Source: Virgibacillus_F sp049310925 (GTDB lineage Bacteria; Bacillota; Bacilli; Bacillales; Amphibacillaceae). Taken from it: DNA of 8,546 bases. Under the pieces are notes generated by a model. The model made no database searches. It saw only the letters and a program-made list of their open reading frames with translations, and had not been told where the DNA came from. The stretch covers positions 1-8,546 of the forward strand of contig NZ_JBMERP010000112.1 of the NCBI RefSeq assembly GCF_049310925.1, read 5' to 3'. Made by a program: the position numbers and the translations under genes. Every line of letters starts with the position of its first letter. The stretch's first letter is position 1. Below are positions 1-5,945 of this stretch, in pieces.

Positions 1-2
1 AA

Positions 3-17
3 CGTCTGTGTTAGACG
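3..17. other. Small hairpin at the ATPase stop codon
   Basis: CGTCT and AGACG form a perfect 5-bp inverted repeat around a 5-nt loop and cover the stop codon of the FtsK-like gene. It could be the stem of a minus-strand terminator, but the window ends before any U-tract could be seen. Confidence 0.25.
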
Positions 18-2197
18 CTCTCTTTAGAAAAATATTCTTTTAATGTGTTATCACCAACTACCAATTCATAACCTTTAGAACGACTTTTATGCTTCAATAA
101 CCATCCTTCTTTTACTAATTCATTCATCAACTCGCTTAGAGTAGACATTTTAATATTCATTTCTTCTCTTAAAAAGTCCATTTTAGTTTTTTTAGTATTA
201 GAAATGATAGTTTTTAACTTTTCCAATGTTGGATCTTTGATATAACTATATCCAGTTTCTTTTTCGTTTATTATATCCTTTAGACTATCATTTTCACCTT
301 CATAACTATTGCCTAATCTTTCGTAAAACTCACTTTCTTCGATTTCATTTGCACTAATTATAGGACTTTGAAATCGTTGAAATTCTTTTTCATATCCCTC
401 AATCCTCATAACCCCATCACCACGACCTATTAATTCATATGGAATTCCTTTACCAAAAATCGTTCGGTAATTAGTATTATTACCTAAGTTGAAAGAAATT
501 GCGTTTTGGATATTAGCTTGAATATTACTACTCAAAATATTTGATGATGGTCGTTGGGTACAAATAATTAAGTGAATTCCAGCAGCTCTACTTTTTTGCC
601 CTAGCCTCATAATATATTCTTCGATTTTTTTACCAACCACACTAAACAAATCAGCGTATTCTTCTATAACACAAACTTTAAACTTCATTTTCTCTTTATT
701 TTTTTGATTATAACCTTCTATACTTTTCACCTTGTTTTCTTTAAATAACGTATACCTTCTTTCCATTTCATCAACTAAATCTTTAAAGGTTTTCTCAGCT
801 CTCTCCATATCTGTTATGACTTTACTAACATGAGGGAAAGGTTGATATTGTTGAAGTTCAACTTGCTTCGGATCAATTAATATTAATTCCAATTCATTTT
901 GTGTATGTGTAAGTAATAAGGTTGTTATTAGAGAATTAAGAAAAACACTTTTTCCTGAACCAGTAGTACCACAAATTAATAAGTGTACTAATTTTTTTAA
1001 ATCTAAATAAATACAATTATCTATCTCATCTTTACCTACACAAAAAGCTAAAAAGTTATCTTTCCTAAATTCTTTAAAAGAATCTTGATCAATCACTTCC
1101 CTTAAACTTATTAATTGTTGATTTTTATGTGGTATGGAATATTTGATTGAATTAGCTTCATCTCCCATTTCTATTCCTAAAGATTTAACACCTAAACTAG
1201 CTTGTATATCCCTCTTTTTCTTTTCAATATCACTAAAATTTTTATTGGTAGGTATATCTGCCTTGATAATAGTTAATCTCGATCCCATATTAATTGATTC
1301 ATTATAAAGCCTAGCTTGATTAATGATTCCAACTCTTTTTAATGCTTCAGCAAGTTTTACAGGGATATTATCATCTTTTTCTATCTCATCTTTCTTTATA
1401 ACTGGAAGTAACTTTACTTTCTCTCTCAAAATGTTTTCTCCACCATTATTTTCTTTTACTTCACTCCATTCTACAACTTCATTTTTAGTTTTATTTCCAA
1501 ATAATAATGACGTTATTTCTGATTGACTTAGAATTTGATTATTTTTTTGGTATACATAAGGATTTCTTTTTTTAATACTTTCTAATCTCAATCCATTATA
1601 AAAATCATATTCCTCATACATTCCTTCAATGTAATCGAGTAATTCTTCACATCTTTCCGATTTTACCTCTATAATACATTGAAAAGAATAACCATCATCT
1701 AGTATCTTTTTTTCTACATCATCACAATACTCAGTAGAAGAGGGGGAAATTTTATTTATCAACCCGAATAGTTTATCTTCTAATTTTCTTAACAAATTTA
1801 TATCTGAAGGTGTTTCGTTACCACTCAAATAACTTTTATACATATCAACTGCTTTTTCCTTCCAGTTTCCTCTCTTTTGAAAAATCCAAAAAACTGATAC
1901 CAATTCATCACCTTTTAGTATTTTTGATAAATCAATAAGGTAATCCTTATATAATCCATTTAGAGATGTTTTTAGAGGTAAAAAGAAAGGTTGGACTAAA
2001 GATACCTCAAATGCATTGAAATTGTTAAAATCATTCTCTATTGCGTTCCTAGAAGCATGATTATTATTTAATAATAGATTAGGTATAAATTGTTTATCTT
2101 TTACTTCATCTTTAATAATATTATATTCAACCCCAAATAAATCACTTCCTAACAACTCTATAGATGCAACATCTTCTTTCTGTTTAGTTAGAAACAT
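11..2197 (-). CDS. FtsK/SpoIIIE-family DNA translocase, probable conjugative coupling ATPase
   Basis: A 728-aa P-loop ATPase of the FtsK/SpoIIIE class, expected to pump or hand over double- or single-stranded DNA at the membrane. The Walker A motif GTTGSGKS is at about residues 410-417. It is followed by LILIDPK (438-444), PHVSKVITD (455-463), EMERRY (477-482), the Walker B-like VIEEYADL (510-517), RAAGIHLIICTQRP (537-550) and a GRGDGVM sensor-like segment (591-597), all in the family order. Residues 655-714 look like a C-terminal winged helix comparable to FtsK gamma. The usual DE of Walker B reads EE. The first 400 residues are mostly hydrophilic and I see no transmembrane segments, unlike FtsK or TcpA. 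The ATG follows AAGGAG at 13 nt. The gene is last in a membrane-protein operon and its start overlaps a 40-aa TM peptide, which favours conjugative transfer over chromosome segregation. The family call is firm; the role is inference. Confidence 0.9.
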   Translation of the reverse strand: MFLTKQKEDVASIELLGSDLFGVEYNIIKDEVKDKQFIPNLLLNNNHASRNAIENDFNNFNAFEVSLVQPFFLPLKTSLNGLYKDYLIDLSKILKGDELVSVFWIFQKRGNWKEKAVDMYKSYLSGNETPSDINLLRKLEDKLFGLINKISPSSTEYCDDVEKKILDDGYSFQCIIEVKSERCEELLDYIEGMYEEYDFYNGLRLESIKKRNPYVYQKNNQILSQSEITSLLFGNKTKNEVVEWSEVKENNGGENILREKVKLLPVIKKDEIEKDDNIPVKLAEALKRVGIINQARLYNESINMGSRLTIIKADIPTNKNFSDIEKKKRDIQASLGVKSLGIEMGDEANSIKYSIPHKNQQLISLREVIDQDSFKEFRKDNFLAFCVGKDEIDNCIYLDLKKLVHLLICGTTGSGKSVFLNSLITTLLLTHTQNELELILIDPKQVELQQYQPFPHVSKVITDMERAEKTFKDLVDEMERRYTLFKENKVKSIEGYNQKNKEKMKFKVCVIEEYADLFSVVGKKIEEYIMRLGQKSRAAGIHLIICTQRPSSNILSSNIQANIQNAISFNLGNNTNYRTIFGKGIPYELIGRGDGVMRIEGYEKEFQRFQSPIISANEIEESEFYERLGNSYEGENDSLKDIINEKETGYSYIKDPTLEKLKTIISNTKKTKMDFLREEMNIKMSTLSELMNELVKEGWLLKHKSRSKGYELVVGDNTLKEYFSKESV

Positions 2198-2306
2198 ATT
2201 TATTTTTCAACTCCTTAAAAATAATCATTGATTGAATAGCATTAACCACACTACTTGCTAGTAACATAGTTAGGTTTACAATTAATAAATTATCCAATCC
2301 AAACAT
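2184..2306 (-). CDS. 40-aa single-TM microprotein overlapping the ATPase start
   Basis: This short ORF starts MFGLDNLLIVNL and ends in the basic tail KELKNKYVSN. An ideal ribosome site, AGGAGG, lies 8 nt before the ATG at 2306. Residues 6-30 are hydrophobic and long enough to span the membrane once, and the tail after them carries several lysines. Its stop lies 14 nt inside the FtsK-like gene in another frame, and the ATPase's own AAGGAG is inside this ORF, so the two are probably translationally coupled. It begins 18 nt after the VirB6-like gene ends. I do not recognise a family. The close coupling suggests a membrane partner for the ATPase, but this is inference. The strong Shine-Dalgarno and TM content make it very likely to be real. 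Confidence 0.75.
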   Translation of the reverse strand: MFGLDNLLIVNLTMLLASSVVNAIQSMIIFKELKNKYVSN

Positions 2307-2324
2307 TTAAATCCCCTCCTAAAA

Positions 2325-3638
2325 TTACTTTTTATGCCTTCTTCCCATACGTGTATTAGAAATAGAATTAGATGTTTGAGGTGAGTTTGAGAGTTTTTTA
2401 ATTACATTTATCGGATTCTTTAAAGTATCAACTGTATTTTTAAAATTTCGTAATACAGTTTTTCTTGATTTATTTCCTTCTTTAAATATAGAACCAATAC
2501 TATCTCCATTGAAGTTTAAGTGTTTCTGTAAAAAAGTAGGAGGATTTATTAAAGAATTAAAACCACCTAAAACTACTAAAATTTTTATACAAGAACCAAT
2601 AAAATCATCAGAAGGAATAGGTATACCATATATTATCAATCCTATAACAAGAAGATAAAAAGCATATACAATTTGCACCAAACTTAACCTTTTTACATTT
2701 TCCCACCATTGTTTGAAATAGTGTTTATGTGATTCAAAAACCCAAGTTGATAAAGCCAACGGAGAAATTATCCCTAAAATTAGTAAATCAAAAAACCTTT
2801 TACCGTTTTTCAATAAAATCGGGATTGACATAGAAATTAAAACTACATTAAAAACTAGTAATACAAATAAATCAAAAATTGGAAGGGTAGTTGTTATTGG
2901 ATTGGAGATATAATGTGCGTTTATATTAATTATTTTTTCCGATAAGAAATTTAGTATTTGAAAGGCTTTATGAAAGAGAAAAGGAACTACTGTACTTAAT
3001 CCAGCAACCAAAAACCATCTTTGACTAATTGTTTTCAAATCTACATGTTTCTTTTTATATATTCTTTTGATACTTTCTATAATTGTTAAAATACTAACCA
3101 ATGATACAGAAAAAGCAGAAAATAAAAGTGTTGTTTCTTCAAAAAAATTATTGTCAAAAATCCAAAGTGGTGTTTTTAAAATGAGTGAAGCAATCAATTC
3201 ATATACTTTCTCGGTTAATCCAGTGATGAAATTTGTGATATGAATTGGTAGATCTTCAAACCAATCAATTACATTTGAAAAAGTTTGAAAAACATTTTCT
3301 ATTTCATTAGGAATTCCCTTTAATGTATTTACAACATCAGACATACCACCAGTTATATTACTAAAAAAACCTCCTTCATCATTTTTCGCTTCTTTCAAAT
3401 AGCTATCAGGGAGTGTTTTAAATTCACTTTTATCAAAAGTTTGTGCATGTGTTTTATTAAATAGGGAGGATATATATAAAGTAGATAGTGTGGTTACTGG
3501 TATTAATATTGTTTTTAAAGAAAGAAATTTAAAACCCCTAATTCTTGAAAAAATGCGGTTGATATTCTGTAGATTGCAAAAACTAATGGAATCGCAACTA
3601 GCGACTGGATTAAACCTTTTATTATTTGCGTGTTCCAT
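2325..3638 (-). CDS. VirB6/TrbL-like multi-spanning membrane protein (start uncertain)
   Basis: A polytopic membrane protein likely to form part of a type IV secretion channel. Going from the N-terminus there is a signal-peptide-like stretch (about FLSLKTILIPVTT onward, with THA-Q as a possible cleavage site), then an extracellular-looking amphipathic region. Five to six hydrophobic segments follow, at roughly 170-192, 206-230, 253-277, 280-300, 317-339 and 346-370 of the 437-aa form used here. The Trp-rich loop FKQWWENVKRL lies between the fourth and fifth. The C-terminus is basic and low-complexity, ending MGRRHKK. This topology fits VirB6/TrbL proteins of Gram-positive conjugative elements. 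The start is a problem: the coordinates use the ATG at 3638, which has only a weak GAAG behind it and overlaps the upstream gene by 124 nt in another frame. No ATG, GTG or TTG lies close before the signal-like segment. Frameshift fusion to the upstream gene is an alternative. Confidence 0.7.
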   Translation of the reverse strand: MEHANNKRFNPVASCDSISFCNLQNINRIFSRIRGFKFLSLKTILIPVTTLSTLYISSLFNKTHAQTFDKSEFKTLPDSYLKEAKNDEGGFFSNITGGMSDVVNTLKGIPNEIENVFQTFSNVIDWFEDLPIHITNFITGLTEKVYELIASLILKTPLWIFDNNFFEETTLLFSAFSVSLVSILTIIESIKRIYKKKHVDLKTISQRWFLVAGLSTVVPFLFHKAFQILNFLSEKIININAHYISNPITTTLPIFDLFVLLVFNVVLISMSIPILLKNGKRFFDLLILGIISPLALSTWVFESHKHYFKQWWENVKRLSLVQIVYAFYLLVIGLIIYGIPIPSDDFIGSCIKILVVLGGFNSLINPPTFLQKHLNFNGDSIGSIFKEGNKSRKTVLRNFKNTVDTLKNPINVIKKLSNSPQTSNSISNTRMGRRHKK

Positions 3639-4009
3639 GCTTTTGCTTCTTTGTTTTTGTTTAACATTTTTAGGATGGAGGTAAAAATCAGTAGACAACT
3701 TGCCGAACTTACACTCACCCCTAGACCTATGAAAGCTATCACCTCTCCAAACTCGAATATTTCCTGTGCCGTTACCATGTTTTGTATTTGATTGGTTGTC
3801 GTTGATGCAGAAACTAAACTTGGAATTGTTATCCCTACTCCCAATGTTGATGCGAACAATCCCACTTTGTTGAACCTTTTTATTTCTGTTAGATTTTTGC
3901 TTACCACCTCCTTGTTTTCTTTCTTCACTAAAAAATTATGGCTATTAGAGAATGGAATGTAATTTATATTATCCTCTAACCCTTTTGCCGAGATCGTTAA
4001 TTTTGTCAT
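3515..4009 (-). CDS. VirB2/TrbC-like small membrane protein (candidate pilin)
   Basis: A 164-aa protein with a soluble N-terminus of about 45 residues, a hydrophobic stretch at 47-68 ending LVSA (possible signal cleavage), and two further TM helices at about 84-113 and 127-150. The last two are joined by a basic loop, NKNKEAKAWNTQ. A cleavable hydrophobic leader followed by a hairpin of two TM helices with a basic loop is the VirB2/TrbC layout, so this is a candidate pilus or channel subunit. The ATG at 4009 is preferred because AGGAGG sits 8 nt upstream; the GTG one codon earlier would leave 5 nt. It overlaps the preceding 61-aa gene by 41 nt. Three codons before its stop is a T TTA AAT heptamer that could shift ribosomes into the VirB6-like frame. 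The family call rests on topology, not on recognised sequence. Confidence 0.75.
   Translation of the reverse strand: MTKLTISAKGLEDNINYIPFSNSHNFLVKKENKEVVSKNLTEIKRFNKVGLFASTLGVGITIPSLVSASTTTNQIQNMVTAQEIFEFGEVIAFIGLGVSVSSASCLLIFTSILKMLNKNKEAKAWNTQIIKGLIQSLVAIPLVFAIYRISTAFFQELGVLNFFL
3527..3533 (-). other. Possible -1 ribosomal slippery site T TTA AAT
   Basis: In the frame of the 164-aa protein the codons read GTT TTA AAT TTC TTT CTT TAA, so T TTA AAT is an X XXY YYZ heptamer in phase. A -1 slip re-pairs as TTT AAA and continues straight into the VirB6-like frame. The AGGGG just upstream is too close to act as a typical -1 stimulator and I see no GC-rich downstream stem, so function is unproven. 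Confidence 0.35.
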
Positions 4010-4154
4010 CACTAATTCCTCCTTTCTTTTTGTTCACCCCTTTACTTTTAGGTTTAAATTCAAAGTCTGATATAAATTCAAAAAAACCACTTATTCCAAC
4101 ACCTAAACCACAAAATAAGGCAATCTTTCCTAAAACTATAAGAGAACCAGTCAT
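3969..4154 (-). CDS. 61-aa single-TM protein, first gene of the transfer-like operon
   Basis: The protein begins MTGSLIVLGKIALF and has one hydrophobic helix at about residues 4-27. A short acidic/aromatic segment (FISDFEF) follows, then a strongly basic tail rich in K and R (KPKSKGVNKKKGG). The ATG has AAGGGAG 8 nt upstream. Its last 41 nt overlap the start of the VirB2-like gene in another frame, and its lysine-rich codons supply that gene's AGGAGG. The size, topology and position suggest a small component of the same membrane complex, with the basic tail in the cytoplasm by the positive-inside rule. I do not recognise a family. It is the first gene after the terminator of the upstream regulator, so the operon promoter should lie between about 4155 and 4306, though I could not identify a convincing one. 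Confidence 0.7.
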   Translation of the reverse strand: MTGSLIVLGKIALFCGLGVGISGFFEFISDFEFKPKSKGVNKKKGGISDDKINDLGKRVRG

Positions 4155-4215
4155 TTTAAAAACTCCCTTCTTATAAGAAAAGTTTAACTATTAGAAACAA
4201 AAAACCTTTTTTATT

Positions 4216-4260
4216 TTGTATATTTAAATTGTATGGCTACTGGTGTTTGTATTATTACAA
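4216..4260. repeat. TTGTAT direct repeats upstream of the transfer-like operon
   Basis: TTGTAT occurs at 4216-4221, 4229-4234 and 4247-4252, and the last copy forms TTGTA-TTAT-TACAA with 4256-4260. They lie in the leader of the minus-strand operon starting at 4154 and could be regulator-binding sites. In AT-rich DNA short repeats arise by chance, so support is weak. Confidence 0.3.
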
Positions 4261-4306
4261 TTTAATTTTTTATGAATATCGAAAACTTGATGAGGCTAAG
4301 AACAAT

Positions 4307-4335
4307 AAAAAAAACTAAGTAGTGTTTCACTTAGT
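4307..4335 (-). terminator. Rho-independent terminator of the XRE regulator gene
   Basis: On the minus strand ACTAAGT, an 8-nt loop and ACTTAGT form a perfect 7-bp stem followed directly by a run of T. The left arm contains the TAA stop of the regulator gene, so termination is right at the gene end. It separates the regulator from the transfer-like operon. Confidence 0.7.
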
Positions 4336-4753
4336 CTTTTGGAGACAAATATAAAATTTTATTTAGAGGAGGACTACCTAAGATAAGCCAAATTTTAAAA
4401 AAAACGTCCGTTCGTAATGTTTTTTTATTATTAAAAATCAAACTTAGGTTAGTTTTGTTAATTCCAATTCTTTCACAAATATCTACTTGTTGTATTTCCT
4501 TTTCTTTGGCAACTTTTTTAAAATGATTTCTAACTTCCATCCCACTATATACTTCAGGAGGATTAAGTAAAGATTGCATTGTATCAATATCATCCATTTT
4601 TTCTATTACAGATCCTTTTACAAAGTCTTCAATTTTAACCTTTTCCTTTTTCACAGTTACACTACTGAATTCATTATCTAAATTAATCCAGTCAATCAAT
4701 TTCTTTATTTTTTCATACGTTTCATCTTCTACTTCAAAAGAAATTTGTTGCAT
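4331..4753 (-). CDS. XRE-type helix-turn-helix transcriptional regulator with RHH-like N-terminus
   Basis: A 140-aa protein. Residues about 75-135 form a small helical domain with the pattern VDICERIGINKTNLSLIFNN (90-109), which fits the helix-turn-helix of XRE/Cro-like DNA-binding proteins. Residues 1-50 begin with a short beta-like stretch (MQQISFEVE) and a helix (TYEKIKKLIDWI), resembling a ribbon-helix-helix or dimerisation module; a proline-containing linker follows. The ATG at 4753 has AAGGA about 12 nt upstream. The gene is divergent from the small ORFs beginning at 4817, with a 63-bp gap that contains a 7-bp inverted repeat overlapping its own start. That is the usual layout for an autoregulated repressor of a divergent unit. 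It may also control the transfer-like operon downstream. DNA binding is well supported; the targets are inference. Confidence 0.75.
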   Translation of the reverse strand: MQQISFEVEDETYEKIKKLIDWINLDNEFSSVTVKKEKVKIEDFVKGSVIEKMDDIDTMQSLLNPPEVYSGMEVRNHFKKVAKEKEIQQVDICERIGINKTNLSLIFNNKKTLRTDVFFKIWLILGSPPLNKILYLSPKD

Positions 4754-4781
4754 GTATTTTTCACATCCTTTCAGTACATGC
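4750..4781. promoter_or_regulatory. Candidate operator: GCATGTA / TACATGC inverted repeat
   Basis: Perfect 7-bp arms at 4750-4756 and 4775-4781 are separated by 18 bp. The left arm includes the ATG of the XRE regulator, and the pair sits between the two divergent transcription units, where an autoregulating repressor would bind. Confidence 0.4.
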
Positions 4782-4786
4782 TATGG

Positions 4787-4815
4787 ATATTAAAACTTTT
4801 AATAAGGAGTGGTAA
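4787..4815 (-). promoter_or_regulatory. Putative SigA-like promoter of the XRE regulator
   Basis: On the minus strand TTACCA (4810-4815) and TAATAT (4787-4792) are 17 bp apart, and the start codon follows some 34 nt downstream. The -35 is a moderate match. Confidence 0.4.
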
Positions 4816-4816
4816 A

Positions 4817-4885
4817 ATGAAATATAAAAATGATGATTTAAAAACCTATGTAGAAGAAATATTAGATAAAGGAAAAGGAAAATAA
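4817..4885 (+). CDS. 22-aa micro-ORF, first of a divergent coupled set
   Basis: The ORF encodes MKYKNDDLKTYVEEIL followed by DKGKGK and stops. AAGGAG is placed 8 nt before the ATG. The product is charged and probably one amphipathic helix, with no signal or TM. Its stop overlaps the ATG of the next ORF by one base (TAATG). It is transcribed away from the XRE regulator and may be a leader peptide or small regulator. Function is unknown. Confidence 0.5.
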   Translation: MKYKNDDLKTYVEEILDKGKGK

Positions 4886-4920
4886 TGATTTATTTAAAAC
4901 TTATTAAGGTTGGAGTTTAA
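4885..4920 (+). CDS. 11-codon coupled leader ORF
   Basis: MIYLKLIKVGV starts inside the stop of the 22-aa ORF (TAATG) with GGAAAAGGAAAA upstream. It stops 2 nt before the ATG of the 50-aa ORF and contains that gene's ribosome site (AAGGTTGGAG). The arrangement would couple translation of the three ORFs. At this length it may be chance. Confidence 0.3.
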   Translation: MIYLKLIKVGV

Positions 4921-4922
4921 AT

Positions 4923-5075
4923 ATGATAAACTTTTTTCAAACTGAAAAACCACCTAAAAGATATTTACGACAACTGGAAAGTGTTGAAGAATTTGTTTTG
5001 CATGATACCAAATTAAAGAAGGAAAGGTTACATGAAATTTTAGATGTTCTTTATGAATATAGGATTATTGATTGA
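4923..5075 (+). CDS. 50-aa small protein of unknown function
   Basis: The protein starts MINFFQTEKPPKRYLRQL and ends LYEYRIID. It is hydrophilic and mostly helical by appearance, with charge clusters (KLKKERLHE) and no TM or signal. GGAG lies 8 nt before the ATG inside the preceding 11-codon ORF. It is the last ORF of the plus-strand set divergent from the XRE regulator, so its expression is probably set by that repressor. No family is recognised; a small DNA- or protein-binding modulator is possible. The ribosome site and unbroken helical composition support it as real. Confidence 0.55.
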   Translation: MINFFQTEKPPKRYLRQLESVEEFVLHDTKLKKERLHEILDVLYEYRIID

Positions 5076-5112
5076 ATGAATTTAGAAAAATGATACCTCA
5101 CTCAGATACTTA

Positions 5113-5216
5113 TCTTTCCCTTTTTCCCATATTTCCTTATATTTAAAAATACCTAATTCCCTTGATATTCCTCATTTTTCCTAAAGGAAAGAAGGAAAAA
5201 GGGAAAGAGGGAAAGA
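5113..5216. repeat. Long polypyrimidine/polypurine inverted repeat with 8-bp tandem units
   Basis: A perfect 15-bp inverted repeat joins 5113-5127 (TCTTTCCCTTTTTCC) and 5194-5208. The right side, 5183-5216, is purine only and divides into four 8-bp units from 5184: AAGGAAAG, AAGGAAAA, AGGGAAAG, AGGGAAAG. The left arm mirrors two of these as CTTTCCCT and TTTTCCCA. A nested TTTCCT-AA-AGGAAA hairpin sits at about 5177-5190. No ORF covers it. Possible roles are iteron-like protein binding, a replication or partition site, or structured RNA. Confidence 0.6.
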
Positions 5217-5227
5217 TGAAATTAAAT

Positions 5228-5266
5228 AAAAAGAAACTGAAAGGGGAGTATCAGCTTCTCTTTTTT
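5228..5266. terminator. Terminator between the convergent 50-aa and 174-aa genes
   Basis: The arms 5228-5240 and 5251-5263 enclose the 10-nt loop 5241-5250. On the minus strand the 13-bp stem is fully paired, with two G-U wobbles, and runs into a T-rich tail. On the plus strand the same positions are A-C mismatches, but a run of seven T follows. It probably ends the 174-aa gene and may work both ways. Confidence 0.65.
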
Positions 5267-5275
5267 TAGTGTTAT

Positions 5276-5800
5276 TCAATTTAAGAAATCACCTAATTCA
5301 TTTCCTAATTCCTCAACTCTTCCCATAACGTCATTTTCATAACCAAACTTCACTAATCCCTTAATTATGTGGTCAAACTTATGTTTTGGAATAGTCATTT
5401 TAATTTGAGTTCGTGGGAGATTCATTTGTCTTTCTACAAATGTAGACGGATCTTCATCATACATTTCTTTAATTGTTTTCTTTTCTCCAATATATAATGC
5501 TTCTAAATCTGAAATACATAATAGTATATTTTGAAGACCTTCGAGTTTATCTTCGAGAAAGTAAACAATTTTTGGATCCTTTTTAATTAACTCATCACAA
5601 AAATCTCTGATTGCTTGTATTGAATATATTTCATCAGGAATATCGTTATATCCATCAAAAAGAATGTGCAAACACTTATAATTCCTGTCAATATCCTTCT
5701 CCAACTCTTTTAATGTTTTTCTTACCCTATACATTTTCTTATTCACAATTTCATCTTTACTCAAATTCAACATGATAAATTCTTTTTCTTCTTCCAACAC
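5276..5800 (-). CDS. Orphan acidic 174-aa protein
   Basis: I do not recognise a family. The protein starts MLEEEKEFIMLNLSKDE and is rich in E, D and K. It appears mostly alpha-helical, with a helical core near residues 60-110 and a second block near 130-172 (MTIPKHKFDHIIKGLVKFGY). It has no TM segment, signal or metal-binding cluster. The start is taken as the GTG at 5800 because AAGGAG lies 9-10 nt upstream; the ATG at about residue 10 has no comparable site. A candidate promoter sits 36 to 63 bp upstream and a terminator follows the stop directly, so it can be its own transcription unit. Hairpins with a shared loop lie on both sides of it. A cytoplasmic accessory or regulatory protein is the safest reading. 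Confidence 0.7.
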   Translation of the reverse strand: MLEEEKEFIMLNLSKDEIVNKKMYRVRKTLKELEKDIDRNYKCLHILFDGYNDIPDEIYSIQAIRDFCDELIKKDPKIVYFLEDKLEGLQNILLCISDLEALYIGEKKTIKEMYDEDPSTFVERQMNLPRTQIKMTIPKHKFDHIIKGLVKFGYENDVMGRVEELGNELGDFLN

Positions 5801-5835
5801 TTTTTAACACTCCTTAATCAAAAAATAACCTTTTT

Positions 5836-5863
5836 ATAATATAGGTACACCTCAATTTGAAAA
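5836..5863 (-). promoter_or_regulatory. Putative promoter of the 174-aa gene
   Basis: On the minus strand TTTTCA (5858-5863) and TATTAT (5836-5841) are separated by 16 bp and lie upstream of the AAGGAG of the 174-aa gene. The match to SigA consensus is moderate. Confidence 0.4.
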
Positions 5864-5874
5864 GAATGTATTAA

Positions 5875-5898
5875 TAGCAGAAAGGGGATTAACTACTA
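5875..5898 (-). other. Hairpin A with UCCCCUUU loop
   Basis: On the minus strand TAGTAG, a 12-nt loop TTAATCCCCTTT and CTGCTA form a 6-bp stem with one G-U wobble; on the plus strand the same position is a C-A mismatch, which favours a minus-strand RNA. The loop matches hairpin B at 11 of 12 positions although the stems differ. No U-tract follows, so it is not a canonical terminator. Confidence 0.5.
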
Positions 5899-5945
5899 AA
5901 AAATAATAAACTTCAAACTAAGGTATAGCTAAATATGAGGTAAGT

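Noticed and set aside
1323..1526. Plus-strand 67-codon ORF
   Set aside because: It lies wholly inside the FtsK-like gene on the opposite strand, has low-complexity S/F-rich composition and no convincing ribosome site.
3490..3684. Plus-strand 64-codon ORF opposite the VirB2/VirB6 overlap
   Set aside because: Its hydrophobic content mirrors the TM-coding minus-strand genes, as expected of an antisense shadow.
3952..4176. Plus-strand 74-codon ORF
   Set aside because: Antisense shadow of the 61-aa and 164-aa genes, which have strong ribosome sites; proline/leucine-rich composition is typical of a shadow.
5184..5216. CRISPR array
   Set aside because: The 8-bp units are contiguous with no spacers and are much too short.
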